DNA of 64,000 nt from Apoda limacodes. Taxonomy: Eukaryota > Arthropoda > Insecta > Lepidoptera > Limacodidae. Numbering within the stretch: position 1 is the stretch's first letter; every line of letters begins with the position of its first letter. Below the pieces are notes generated by a model. The model was not told the DNA's origin, did no database searches, and saw nothing but the letters and a program-made list of their open reading frames with translations. Made by a program: the position numbers and the translations under genes. The stretch covers positions 3,722,501-3,786,500 of the forward strand of contig OX291543.1 in assembly GCA_946406115.1 (NCBI GenBank). Direction: 5' to 3'. This document shows positions 47,301 through 57,160 of this stretch, piece after piece.

Positions 47301-50300
47301 AGCGACGTGCTCGGAGGTAACCGGAACAGTGGATCACCTGATAAATTAAAATTGGGAAATCAATATCGATAAAGTAGCAACGAATATACTGCAGCACTAG
47401 AAAAGATAAAGATACAGGACAAGTGCATGAGACTCGTGCACAGAAGGTTCCGTTACACAATATAAAAGCAGTTATCTATGCTAATGTAAGTTTGTATTTA
47501 TATACAGGGTGGAAGCGCTAAGTGATCTAATTCGATTATTTCTAAACCAAAGACTATATCGAAATACTAATTATTGATCCTGAAAGTGCTTCACGATCTC
47601 GATTTAATGGTATCAATAATGGTTTATAAAATTAACTGATCTATCTGAAAATTTGATATTGCAGCTTCCATACCTTTAGTATGGCGACGTGGCACTCATC
47701 GCATGATACCTAAATAATATTGATAATTCAGTTTCAACATGTCTCTTTTTTCAACATTAGTATGCGCTATAATTACTTAATTAAAAACGATTTTTTTTGT
47801 ACAAATTGAAGACTTAGTTGGTTTTTGCCACTATTGCTCTTTAAATTTTTTTTTATTAAATCGAGGCAAAACATATAAATTCATACAGCCAATTACGGTT
47901 TATTTAGATACTCTATTATATAATAGTAGCGAAGTACTCTAAACACGTAAAGCGAAGACACGTGATCTAACACAATAATTGATACAGATTTTAATAAGTG
48001 CATAATATCTTTTTAAGTATGATAAAATATCTCACTGCATGTCGACATACTAAATGTATGGAAGCTGAAAGCATCAAATTTTCCGATAGATCTAGTTTAT
48101 TTTATAAATCATTATTGATACCATTGGATAGAGCTCGTGAAACACTTTTACGATCAATAATCAGTATTTTGATATCGTGTAAGATTTAGAAATAATCGAG
48201 TGAGATCACTTAGTGTTTCATGTTCATCATATCAATTTTCCCGCAGCAGTCGGACCCACAGTGTCATGAAGCCAACTAAATAAAAATCGGATAAATATTT
48301 CAATATTAAAATCTAAAAGTTTAGGTTAAAAAACAAATCCACCATAATAGATAGTTCGATAGGTGTATGTAGTGTATCGTACTTGCTAAAACTTTCTAAA
48401 AAGGGGTGCGTTCCATTTACATTACACAACTACTAAGTAGCTTGAGTGGCCGCGTTCCAATTACGTAAACATATGCACGCGTAAATCAACATTACAAAGG
48501 GATCGTTGTAATTGTAAGAGTTGGGAATTGCATATCGTGTTGATTTTAGCCGGTGACGCAGCAGTTTAGAGATTTGGGGATAAGTGGAATTGGATTATTT
48601 TTACTTTGGTAAGGATTAGAGGTGTGAATAGGGGTATTTATGAAAGATTTTGCGTTTCCCATTGTTTTTTTAGTTAAACTTTCTTATAGGTACTAGGATT
48701 TGTCAATTTTAGAATTTTGTTACTTTTAAATATTTATGTTGATATTTACTTCTGAATTTATATTAATTACAAGAACTAATATGTTGCCATTTATTTTCTG
48801 AGTAGGGGAGAGGGGGGCAGGATGGTTTACTTAACTAACTATTTTACTATATTATCCTTTATATTTTTATCTTCTTCTTGGGTTATTAACCTATCAAATT
48901 TCTATCATTTTAGAAACAATTGTAAAATCTTTTTTTTTCGTAAAATTCGCATGTGAATGTTGCTTCAACACCAACCCTCTTTACCAGCTTTTTAAATATC
49001 ACATCCTAAAATCTTTTATTGTAAGCCTGTTAAGTCTATTTATTCTCCATACTAAAAATAAAGCTATACTAAGGTCTTTTCCGCAACATAAGATATTTGT
49101 GTTTTAGGACTTTTAGGGCGCAATGGTATGGGTATGGTATGATATTTAATGTTCTTTTGATGTAGTAGTAATGTGGCTAAAGTTTTCAAGAAAATGGTTA
49201 TTTTATTTTCTAAGTTTGTGGTTATTGCGTCCTGTATCCCTCACCCATCTTGCCCCATCACACAAGATTTAATTAGGATTACTTTTACGAAACTCCAAAA
49301 CCCTACCAGGAGTAGTAGTTCTTACCTATACCATAATCCTTGCCACACAATAATATTTTTTAAGGAAATTTTAACTGTTATTATTTACGTTATAGACATC
49401 AGAGAACTAAATTTTAAAAATTACAAGGAAACTGACAAATATCAGTTTTTCTTCAATAGAAAATAAAACACGTGGCTTATCTTATTATTCAGGTGGCACA
49501 CTTATGACACAGCGGCGCATTATTCTAGGCTAGTGCTATCATGATTGATCAATCAAGAAGGCCATAAAGTCCAATATCCCGTTTAGCCCGCCACCTCGTC
49601 CTGACCCCCTTCCGGTAAATGCTTGTATAGATACTAAATTCTTTTTTTATATTTATAAAAAAGATAAAAATTTAGAAAAAATTAATAGTTTTTAGAACCT
49701 AAATGGTCGCGTACAGTGCGGTTTCAGAGAAACTTCCTCCCGCGAACGCTTAAGTTGTGGAATGAGCTCCCTGCCAAGGTTTTCTGCAAGGACTATACAA
49801 TATGGAGTTCTTCAAGAAAGAAGTTATTGGATTTCTGAAGGGTCGGCAACGCGCAAGTGATACCCCTGGTGTTGCAAGCGTCCATAGGCTACGGTGACCG
49901 CTTACCATCAGGCGGGCCGTAAGCTTGTTTGCCACCTTAGTGGTATAAAAAAAAAAAAAAAAAAAGTTTTTTTATTAAAAATGTAATATTACAAGTAGTT
50001 TATTGTAGCAAAATTATATTGTTTGTTTAAGTGTGCTAGCATTTGAAAGCGGAGCTGCTAGCATACTCGTATTTCTACTAGCTAGTATTTACCTCTCCTT
50101 ACATACGTGAACCTGTAAATGCGATAAATCTAATAATCTTACCAAGTCTAACTTTGAACATAGTCTGCAATTTAAGCTTATCTGTAATATAACCTATTTT
50201 ACTCTTCTATCTTTCAAAAACATTAAGTTCCATGAAATTCCATCTGTTAATTTCTGGCTTATACTTACATTGAGAGAAAAGTAGAATAATTAATTAACAC

Positions 50301-53300
50301 AATTTTTTGTTCAGCAAAATGTCAACACTTGTTGTGCCTTACACACCCACTAAAAATTACATGTTAATATGATTTTAAGTTAAAATATTAAACTATAGAA
50401 ATGTTAACATTTTCTTGATATCTGGAACCGCTCGTGATAATCGTGCCTTATAACATCACTGCTATTTGTGAGATTCGTTAGTATTTTACAGTAGTTAATC
50501 TTATAAAATAAGTACGTGAGATAATAAGCAATCCAAATAGTACATTGTGACACAAGGGCAGAAAATAGTATATTACAAACAGATTTGCAATATCCTTAAC
50601 GCACATGTGTAACAAGACGTTTTTTTCAATAGAGTTACAAAAAACAGATAGGTAAACAAAATAGAAAGACCAATGAAAATTAAGATTTAAATTAATAACG
50701 AAACAATAAACAGAGAAAATTATGGAAAATCAGTAGTAAAACCTGATAATTGTTGAAAAATATGATGTGCTTTTTGGTAAATTTTATAGTTTAGATAAGA
50801 TCGCTTCTATTTCTTTATATTTTGAAACTAGTGCGTAAAAGTGCTTTAGTTGTTTCACTACACGTAATGTGCAACTTTAATATGTGGCTTTATAAGCCAT
50901 GTTTACTGCGTTTTAAAAAACTGTATAAAAAATATTTTTCTGTAATCCTTATTTAATCCATCTAAGAGGTATAATGTGAAATATGTTTGAATGTTTGTGT
51001 GACTCAATTCGAAAGGCTAAACAGATTTTAACAAATTTTTACAAAGATTAGAAAAACAATTAAATCGGGTGGTTTGCGGGTGGTGCACTGGCACAGCTAT
51101 ATAGTCTTAAATAAAGGACAATGTATTCGTGTTTACAATAAAATCCCTGTAAAAGTATGTATCTATGTATGTATGTAACTAATACATAAAAAAATTATGA
51201 AACAGAAACTTTTCGATTTTAATGATAAAAATGCATATTATAATTAATTTTTAAATAACTTTCTGTTGACATAATTTACTTGATAATTTGTATTGATTCA
51301 TTAAAATTAAAAGAGCGACTGTTGAGAAAGTTTCTATCGCCGTGACCTTTCACTAGAACGCCATTTTGACTTCGCAACGGTAGTAACAGTTAACTTATAG
51401 TTTATTGACTTCAAAAAGTAATATGATATTCTATTTTTGAGAAATTTCTAGAAAGCATTTAAATTTGAAAAAGTAAACAAATGTATAATCACCTTATACC
51501 CTCCTGTAGTGAGCCCTGCATTCCTCTTTGCCAGGACACACTTCATTCGTATAAAGAAAGCTCTTTCACATTCTATATCGACTGCGGGACCCCAACTTCC
51601 CCCCACAGGATTTCTAAGCAAACGAAAAGAAAAATGTAGTTAGTTAAGCAGATAGCTTATATTGAGATAAGACAATCTTATTGGTATATTTTTGCTACTC
51701 AATGTCATATATTACATTAATATCAAAAATGACGGGTCATTATAGCTTTCTGTTGCCCCTGCCGGGAATAGAACCTAGTACCTACGACACAGCAGTTCAT
51801 CTGCTGCGCCATTCTAGTCATCAAGATGTTGTCGGTCATCACACAAGATATAGCAAGTTAATAAGGTAGGATTCTTACCCTAGTGTTCCGTACTGATGGC
51901 CAAGGTAAGAGTGTGGATGCTGCAAACTCAGTACAGCACTCATCTCCTCGTGATCTGCCTGGTGTATGTACTCATATATAGAGTTACCAGTTAGTTCTAC
52001 CTGTTAAAACAATAGTTATTGGTAAATTCTATGTTGGCGAAGGTATGTTTAAATTTGTTTGCCTCCAGCCTCCAGCCAGCTCCTTAATTAAATGAAAGGT
52101 AAGGTATATTTGGACTCGCGATCTAATTGCTTAGCTGCGCTGTAACAAACGTCATCTATGTATATTTATTCTATCACTGCTTGATATTACTTGTCGCTCG
52201 ACTCCTGCCAAAGTTCAATCGTAAAGCAATGGAATCAAGAGTCTGAATGTATGTACATTTTCCAAAATAAAGACAATTAGAAAGTAATGGTAAACATATA
52301 AACATTTTGATAACAACCGCGAAAGTTTAAATAGTTAAGTACTTGGAAATGAAGTCAGTTGATACAATACTTATGACAACAAAAACAACAGGTAGCGAAA
52401 ATCTTTGCATTAAAAACTCGACAGTCAACACATTGATTTATTTTAAACAAAAAGTAATAATTGGTTATACATACCTGACTTAATCCAAGATGAACTGATG
52501 CAGTTTCACTTATATACATAATCTTTCCATCAGGAGCAACGACAAAAATAAAACCGTCAAGAGTCTGGAGAAGATGTGATCCTAACTCTCTGATAGAGAG
52601 TTCCCGTGGTTGAGGAGGTGGCGGTGCTGCTCCCCATGCGTCTCCTAACCCTGTAAAGGTAATATGTCTTTATTAATATTAATTGCAATAAAGGGCTTAA
52701 GTACGAACCTTGAAGCACTCCTTCAAGGTTCGAACTAAAGATACAACCTATTTAGATATTTATGACAAACATTTATTTTTTTAATAAAATATCGGTTAAC
52801 TATGATAAATTTAGACTGTTTTAGTATCTTTGTCCCATAAGCTCAGCTTTTTTATTATTTAATTCCATCGTAATTCTAACTTACATATAATATTTTTATT
52901 ATTAAATGCGATCGGATCCTAATCTTAACTAATATGTGTATAAATGGGAAAGTGTGTTTGTAATTGCTTCCAACAGAGCAACTCTTTTTACTCTCTAGTT
53001 AAAAGGATGGAGAAGGACATAGGATACTGATATGATTATTTTTTTATCCCGGTTTATCAAGAGGTTCCCATAGAAATCCCTCGGCGTAGACTAAATCTAC
53101 ACAAACAAGGCCGCGGCTAAAAACGATTCTTCAAAATTTTAAGAAAATTTACCGTCTGGAAAAACCTGTCGCATCTTCAGATAGCTGGTAGTCAGTCTTA
53201 TGACCGACGCTTTGTCCAGTTGTGATGTGATTGCTGAAGGTAGAGGTAGCATTTTGGCAAGTTCTAGAAACTCTGCGTTCTCTTTCTCTCTTCTGGAGCG

Positions 53301-56300
53301 TGCAGCGTTCTTGCTCTTTTCCTTCATGATGGCCGCAGCATCTAGGGGATGGTGCCGAGCGGTCTCCTTGCGGCAAGCTGGGAGGAAAACATATAGGAAA
53401 TCAATACAGTTCCTCGGAAAATGACACTTTCATACTCGTATCTGCTGAAAACATTGTATTAAAGTGAAAATTTTAAGCGAATTCGGATCGAGTATTAAAA
53501 AAACAACCATATTATACTAATATTATAAATGTGAAAGTAACTCTGTCTGTCTGTATGTCTGTTACCTCTTCACGCTTAAACCGCTGCACCCATTAAGATG
53601 AAATTTTGCATGGATATACTTGGAGTTCCGAGAAAGGACATAAACTACTTGAAAACGTCAAGTGTGAGTCGTTTTTTTTTTGTATAATTGAGAAGTTGCC
53701 GTTGATATTTTACACCGATAACCTAATTTAGGGCGGGTGGAACCGCGGGCAAAAGCTAGTATATTATAAAACTTGTTTTTGTCTAGTGCGTTACCTTATT
53801 GAGTCATTTTTATTTATTGTATTTAATGCTGAAAAAAATATCAAAGTGAGCTTTGTTTTTACACTTTTTAAACAACTATACCAATAAATACATACAATTT
53901 TTAAAGCGTGTATCGGTGGTGGCCGAGGTGTTTAAATTTCACTTCACGTCCCAAAGTGGTGGAGGTTCGAACCCCGGGATCGGCGTGTACCAATGAGTCT
54001 TTTCTTAATTTCTCAAGTACACTGATTAATTTATTCACACCACTGGCTTGCATTTGCTAATAATTAAAGTCGGTTAAGTAATTAGAATTAGTTACTGCAA
54101 AAAGTCAATAAATTTGACTACAAAACGATAGGTAAGAACCTTATCATTACTGTTAGATTGACATAAAAGCGGAGAACCTTGATAGCCAAAATACAATTCA
54201 GCTAGATTATTATAAAAGTATTTTGTAATGATTTTTAGTATTATTACAGAAATTCGGTTTCTAGCCTATATCGCTCTCTTAAAGTACCTTACCGCAATAG
54301 TTTGCAAATTTAAATTCAAATTCAAATGCTTTATTTCTCAAAACTAGGATATCATTTAATTTTTTTAAAGTCAATAAAATATAACTTTATAGTACCTACT
54401 ATCGTTTCGAAGTCAAAAAAAAACTATTCAGCAGTCACTTTTTAATTTTGATTAATCAATACAAATTATCAAGTAAATTATGTTAACAAAAAAATATTTA
54501 ATCCTATCCATTTTTATCATCAAGGTATACTTGAATTGTGTAATAAGGTTTTTCGGCAAGTTTCTGTTTTACATAATTTTGAACTTTATTTAGTTTAATT
54601 GACATAATTCTGCAGTGATTTTGTTGTAAAAACGAATACATTGTACATACTTTAAATAATTTATATATTTTCTTAAGCCTTGTGGGGATTAGAACAAGTT
54701 TGTGTCTATTTCGAGTATTACGATTATAAATATCGCTATTCTTTTTAAAGCAATCAATATTTCTATGAACATGAATTAAATTATCTAATATATACTGAGA
54801 CGGTGAGTTTAAGACCTTGATTTCCTTAAATTTATCTTTTAAAGAGTGTCTATGGTATAGATCGTAAATTGCATGAACAACCCTCTTTTGCAGCACAAAG
54901 ATTGTTTGAATATTAACCGTGTGTCCCCATAGTAAAAAGCTGAAGGACATCACGCTATGAAAGTAGCTGAAGTATACTATCCGGGGAGTAGCTTCGTCCG
55001 TGAGTTGACGAATCTTGCGCAAATGCTGCAGAACTAGGCCTTTTCGCCAATCTAGCTGTATGTGGGCCCCACTGAAGCTTTGTGTCTAGGGTAATACCTA
55101 AAAACACTGTATTATCTACAATATCTAACTGCTCCCCGTTTATAAATACACTGGTTTTTACCTGACTGTCATTTGGAGTTAAAAAAAAATATGCATTTGT
55201 TTTTTTTGCTATTAAGGAGTAAATTATTGATGTTGAACCAGTAGACAACAGACAGTTACATATTATGTCATCAATATAACATTATATAAAATAGTTTCAC
55301 GTCTTTTAAATTTAAATAAAATATCTTATCTTTTACTACCATAGGCAGATTATTAATGTATTTAAGAAATAGGATTGGCGCAAGAATGAAACCCTGTTGA
55401 ACACCAATTCTAATGTTTGATCCAGGAGAGCGCTTCCCATTTATGTCAACTGTCTGAATTCTATTGTCCAGATACTAGCTAATTAGTTTAAGTGCAGTGT
55501 AGATCAGAGTTTCATGTCTGTCTGTCTGTCCTCTGTCTGACTTGTTTACACCAGCGATTTATTTTTTCATCATTATTTAGCAAGTAATAAAAATAATATA
55601 GGTGTGCATCCTGTTATCAAAATTGAAACCCTTACTTACTTACACATAGCTCCGTCATGTCGATTCGTCTGTACGTAGATCTTTACAACCTTGCCTTTCC
55701 TTTTAGTTAATGATTAACTTTTATAAATTATTAAAAACATTCGCAATAAATAATTTATAACATAATTTGTAATTTGTAGGGAGACAATTCATTAATGATT
55801 TTATTCAACGCTTAGCCATACTATTATATATCCTCATTCAAATCACGTCTATATTTTAGATCAAAATGATTTTAGACAAAAACTCATTGAAAACCTCTTT
55901 GTTTTTAGAAAATTAGAAAACAATATTTTTCAGCTTAGCAAACACATGCAGAGGGCTTTGTGTTACATATATTTTTTGTCCAAACTAGATGTCTACATAG
56001 GTATATCAAAATTTGTTAGTTTGGATGTAAGAGGTAGGTCATCTTAATCAAAACTACTCATCCGATTTTAATATTTATGTTACTGATATTTGGAATGGAC
56101 ATAGTTGTAGATATACTTATAAGAAATCCCACGGTAATAGGTAACCAAATTCAGGGTGGGCGAAGTCGCGGCAAATAGCTAGTCACTTATAATTTGTAAA
56201 TGCAGAAAAATTATAACTTAGATATTTAAAAATAAACTAATTTAATTATTGATTATACCTATTATAATATATTTAATTAATTTACAGTTTTACTACAAGC

Positions 56301-57160
56301 AACGCCAACCTATATAATGAGAATAATTAAATATTAAATAAATAAATTCAAAAATTTACATCAGCAGCGCTAACAACGCGTCATGCATATTTATAACAGA
56401 ACGTAGGTAAAGAGGATCCTTCATGAGACACACGCCTTTGCCACTTCAGACAAAAAATAATTCGCGCCACGGAGAGGGCAACACTCCCCAGTGTTGCTCT
56501 CGTTTGGCGGAAAAATAACAACGAAGTGATGAATTATTCAACTGACAACCTTAATACTTACAAATGACCTTGCCGGCTTACAGAAATATACAAAAATTCG
56601 CCCCTTGCGACTAGGTACTGGCTAAAACTGTGCGACAATAAATAAAACATATGGCATCTATTTATAGATGTAACTGGCTATAAACTAACGAATAAAGCTG
56701 CCAACCAATCCGATTGAGTTGCGATGTCGATATTGTTCAAAAATAATTGTGCATTTCTAGGACTAAAAAGATCCAACTATAGATTAAGTTATAGTAAATA
56801 GTATTCGTGTTTTTTTTTATTTACAAAATTCTTTAATTTTTAAACTTTTTATATAGAAAAAGGCATGTGTATTTCGTATCTCGTATGTTACCAATTCTAT
56901 TATAACTTCTTTACCGACTTAAAAATAATACCTACATGCAATCAATTCCAAACTGAAGAACTAGATTTATACAATCTTGTAAAATGTGAAACTTTGTAAT
57001 ATAATAGTGTCATAAATTTATAGAGATCACATAACAAACAATACCTACTCTTACAGACGCAATAAATATCGAAAGAAAATAACTAATCACTGTACTTACG
57101 TATATCCATATCAAAATCACTAACAACTTTGCTAAACAATTTTCTACATGGATATTTCAT
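31713..57160 (-). CDS. sim: Single-minded bHLH-PAS transcription factor, nine-exon gene model
   Basis: The coding exons in order are 57160-57100, 53377-53153, 52650-52475, 52000-51879, 51613-51493, 47337-47159, 36727-36621, 33672-33525 and 32337-31713; every junction has GT/AG and matching phase (1764 bases, 587 residues). The domains are a short N-terminal extension, a bHLH domain beginning [24 protein letters not shown] with [20 protein letters not shown], and PAS-B with [20 protein letters not shown] and [16 protein letters not shown] divergent Ser/Tyr/Asn-rich tail of about 205 residues (with a seven-Ser run) probably carries activation or repression functions. Sim dimerises with ARNT/Tango in the nucleus and specifies midline cells of the insect nerve cord. 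[14 protein letters not shown] separates it from the related Trachealess. Introns 6 and 5 are 10.4 and 4.2 kb and full of repeats. The first exon is inferred from its frame and donor; without it the protein starts at 53327 and has 550 residues. Confidence 0.93.
32338..32880 (-). other. Last intron of sim, part next to exon 9
   Basis: AT-rich, without coding sequence or clear repeat. Confidence 0.4.
32885..33510 (-). pseudogene. sim: Four decayed tandem copies of sim exon 8
   Basis: On the minus strand, blocks at about 33500-33355 (d), 33325-33184 (c), 33165-33035 (b) and 32990-32885 (a) align along their length with exon 8. All keep words around the ACTACCGGTTTCTAAC region, changed to ACTAGTGGT-TCTGACCAAA in most copies, and the CAGAGCTACGC-type region. 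Copy c keeps the exon end GCTCAGGTTGGTACAGAA including the donor, and copy b keeps a weaker form. Spacing is about 150-175 bases, i.e. exon plus about 20 bases. In-frame stops and lost acceptor AGs mean none can encode PAS-B. Confidence 0.8.
33525..33672 (-). CDS. sim: sim exon 8: PAS-B end, intact member of an exon array
   Basis: The acceptor is GTATTTTCAG and the donor CTCAG/GTTGGT, a weak donor. It encodes [20 protein letters not shown] (first Leu split), [20 protein letters not shown] and [10 protein letters not shown]. Four decayed copies of this exon follow within the next 640 bases in the downstream intron. Confidence 0.95.
33675..34140 (-). repeat. sim intron 7 with a LINE 3' scrap (33775-33955)
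   Basis: 33890-33950 reads GGCGGAGGACCGAGTGTGG then TTAAGGAGACCTACACC, resembling the 3' end of RTE-type LINEs. No intact coding sequence. Confidence 0.45.
34150..35245 (+). pseudogene. LINE 3' fragment: RT C-terminus plus long 3' UTR
   Basis: 34161-34445 encodes [20 protein letters not shown] and [20 protein letters not shown], the C-terminus of a CR1/Jockey-like RT family also present at 54504-55500. The 3' UTR ends in GTTTCTTGCCGGTTCTTCTC, CTGAATAAAATTATATTGAA and an (ATTGAAT)n tail. It is antisense to sim in intron 7. Confidence 0.7.
35500..35568 (-). repeat. tRNA-derived SINE or tRNA-like remnant
   Basis: The minus strand reads TAGCTCAATTAGTAGAGCA, a near-perfect A box, and GGTTACAGATTCAAGTCC, a degenerate B box, about 30 bases apart. 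The acceptor stem is not convincing, so a functional tRNA gene is unlikely. Confidence 0.5.
35735..36010 (-). repeat. Family A LINE 3' fragment
   Basis: It matches the 13410 copy: the TACCACTAAGATGGCAAACA tail block, GCCTATGGACGCTTGCAACA and the GGCAGGGAGCTCAT block. It is degraded by indels. Confidence 0.7.
36129..36512. repeat. TTAA-flanked MITE (piggyBac-like), copy 1
   Basis: It is flanked by TTAA on both sides with inverted ends GAGGATA and TATCTTC. The interior shares CTTCATACAAAC-AATTTCTC and AATACCTAGGTCTGTGGTTT with the copy at 58795-59170. There is no ORF of its own. Confidence 0.8.
36621..36727 (-). CDS. sim: sim exon 7: PAS-B middle
   Basis: The acceptor is GTTTTTGCAG and the donor C/GTAAGT. 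It encodes [20 protein letters not shown] and [21 protein letters not shown]-flanked MITE lies only about 110 bases past its donor. Confidence 0.95.
36728..38157 (-). other. sim intron 6, start, with a Helitron-like scrap
   Basis: 37010-37235 reads CCGCGGCTTAGTTCGCG at one end and CATTTATAATATTAAG at the other with CGGTTTGGGCGTGAAAGCGT inside, typical of non-autonomous Helitron-like repeats in Lepidoptera. The rest is AT-rich. Confidence 0.5.
38158..38769. repeat. 612-bp element with TIRs ATATAAGGTACCTGCG
   Basis: The left end ATATAAGGTACCTGCG (38158) is mirrored by CGCAGGTACCTTATAT (38754-38769). Similarity continues inward through AATAAGGC/GCCTTATT. The interior carries one 78-codon + frame (38185-38421) with no recognisable domain. 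Probably a non-autonomous DNA transposon. Confidence 0.8.
38770..42513 (-). other. sim intron 6, middle: AT-rich with repeat scraps
   Basis: A (TA)n run lies near 39496. 41845-41985 is a scrap of the ACATACGGACAGACGGACAT repeat class. Short frames at 40112-40342 and 42025-42240 show nothing recognisable. Confidence 0.4.
42514..42795 (+). CDS. Unrecognised 93-codon open frame in sim intron 6
   Basis: It starts [20 protein letters not shown] and contains two Cys-containing segments, but no motif I recognise. It lies antisense inside the largest sim intron with no visible promoter or splice context. Chance in AT-rich DNA is the likeliest explanation. Confidence 0.12.
   Translation: MSIESKKKLILEGVIRYRYILRTLPIEFRPINVIVSPNPEQNGFSSAEDYRKQTETTCRHLFIILCQRVKIHAENILTATKIKHIKQNNCNFY
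43190..43365 (+). repeat. Interspersed repeat family G, copy 2
   Basis: It shares CATATTGAAATGG, AACAACGACACTAGC, AAACACCCAAAGTCAG and AAGTTTGTTGCACTGTATA with 22160-22290. Confidence 0.6.
43366..47158 (-). other. sim intron 6, distal part, with a duplicated repeat
   Basis: 43955-44345 and 46170-46330 share GCGTAAATAC, AAACTTGC, TTATTGAGTG/TTACTGAGTG and TTTTCATTTATT blocks; 53757-53830 and 54255-54300 carry the same family. 45395-45555 is a scrap of the ACATCCCGACGGACGGACAT class. No gene. Confidence 0.5.
47159..47337 (-). CDS. sim: sim exon 6: inter-PAS linker and PAS-B start
   Basis: The acceptor is AATTTATCAG and the donor AG/GTAAGTG. It encodes [16 protein letters not shown], then [20 protein letters not shown] and [19 protein letters not shown]. 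Confidence 0.95.
47510..48220. repeat. Element with long (about 190-bp) terminal inverted repeats
   Basis: 47510-47705 pairs with 48025-48220. Matched blocks include CTAAGTGATCT, TCGATTATTTCTAAA, AATGGTATCAATAATG, TTTATAAAAT and GAAAATTTGAT plus CAGCTTCCATAC. The centre has no ORF. It is a fold-back or MITE-type element in sim intron 5. Confidence 0.8.
48221..49689 (-). other. sim intron 5, AT-rich
   Basis: A G-rich patch at 48806-48830 and the C-rich CATCTTGCCCCATCAC near 49248 are roughly complementary and may be the ends of a small repeat. No gene. Confidence 0.35.
49690..49965 (+). repeat. Family A LINE 3' end with poly(A)
   Basis: The + strand gives AGTGCGGTTTCAGAGAAAC, GGAATGAGCTCCCTGCCAAG, GGTGTTGCAAGCGTCCATAG and CTTAGTGGTAT followed by an A run (49947-49964). 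It is the best-preserved tail of the family in this window. Confidence 0.8.
49966..51492 (-). other. sim intron 5, rest
   Basis: AT-rich, no gene or repeat edge recognised. Confidence 0.35.
51493..51613 (-). CDS. sim: sim exon 5: PAS-A end
   Basis: The acceptor is TTTGCTTAG and the donor AAG/GTGATT. It encodes [20 protein letters not shown] and AGLTTGGYK, the conserved Sim PAS-A C-terminus. Confidence 0.93.
51700..51860 (-). repeat. Repeat scrap with a tRNA-like B-box region in sim intron 4
   Basis: CTGCCGGGAATAGAACCTAG followed by CGACACAGCAGTTCATCTGC resembles a degraded tRNA-derived repeat. It lies 18 bases from the exon 4 donor. Confidence 0.35.
51879..52000 (-). CDS. sim: sim exon 4: PAS-A middle
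   Basis: The acceptor is TTTTAACAG and the donor GG/GTAAGAAT. It encodes [25 protein letters not shown], then a lineage-variable [16 protein letters not shown] loop. Confidence 0.93.
52475..52650 (-). CDS. sim: sim exon 3: PAS-A start
   Basis: The acceptor is CCTTTACAG and the donor CAG/GTATGT. It encodes [20 protein letters not shown] and [20 protein letters not shown], then [18 protein letters not shown], closely matching animal Sim proteins. Confidence 0.95.
52880..53125. repeat. Helitron-like repeat fragment in sim intron 2
   Basis: It shares AAATGGGAAAGTGTGTTTGT and the CCGCGGCTAAAA end with other Helitron-like pieces here. Confidence 0.4.
53153..53377 (-). CDS. sim: sim exon 2: bHLH domain
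   Basis: The acceptor is TTTTCCTCCCAG and the donor G/GTAAAT. It contains the conserved Met (53327) and [20 protein letters not shown], the basic region and helix 1, then [20 protein letters not shown] and RQVFPDG. The 50 bases before the Met are open in frame. Confidence 0.93.
53506..53762 (+). repeat. Helitron-like non-autonomous repeat
   Basis: ACTAATATTATAAATGTGAA, GTCTGTCTGTATGTCTGT, ACCTCTTCACGCTTAAACCG and the end GGGCAAAAGCTAGTAT form the usual plan of a lepidopteran Helitron-like repeat ending in CTAG. It lies in sim intron 1. Confidence 0.6.
53910..54020 (+). repeat. tRNA-derived SINE
   Basis: GGTGGCCGAGGTGTTTAAA fits a tRNA A box and GGAGGTTCGAACCCCGGGAT a B box, 40-45 bases apart, followed by CGGCGTGTACCAATGAG. 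RNA polymerase III promoter layout with no tRNA cloverleaf downstream. Confidence 0.6.
54310..55500 (-). pseudogene. CR1/Jockey-like LINE, 3' half of RT, broken
   Basis: On the minus strand: [20 protein letters not shown] (about 55400-55340, the RT B box), then [20 protein letters not shown] (about 55110-55050), [18 protein letters not shown] text, [40 protein letters not shown] and the C-terminus [13 protein letters not shown] at 54510. The FADD box lies in a gap, and frames change near 55020 and 55250. The tail AAATTCAAATTCAAATG-type block lies near 54310. It lies in sim intron 1, same strand as sim. Confidence 0.8.
55501..57099 (-). other. sim intron 1, near exon 1, with Helitron-like scraps
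   Basis: 55506-55550 has GTCTGTCTGTCTGTCC, and 55980-56182 ends GGTGGGCGAAGTCGCGGCAA then ATAGCTAGT, a Helitron-like end. The stretch 56200-57090 is AT-rich. Confidence 0.45.
57100..57160 (-). CDS. sim: sim exon 1 (predicted N-terminal extension)
   Basis: ATG at 57160 follows an in-frame TAA six bases upstream. It encodes [20 protein letters not shown] and ends in a C/GTAAGT donor, phase 1. Joined to 53377 it continues [20 protein letters not shown] with no stop. The preserved frame through the otherwise untranslated part of exon 2 supports it. No homologue was checked. Confidence 0.6.

Noticed and set aside
49173..49466. 97-codon plus frame as a gene
   Set aside because: No recognisable motif and it lies inside a sim intron antisense.
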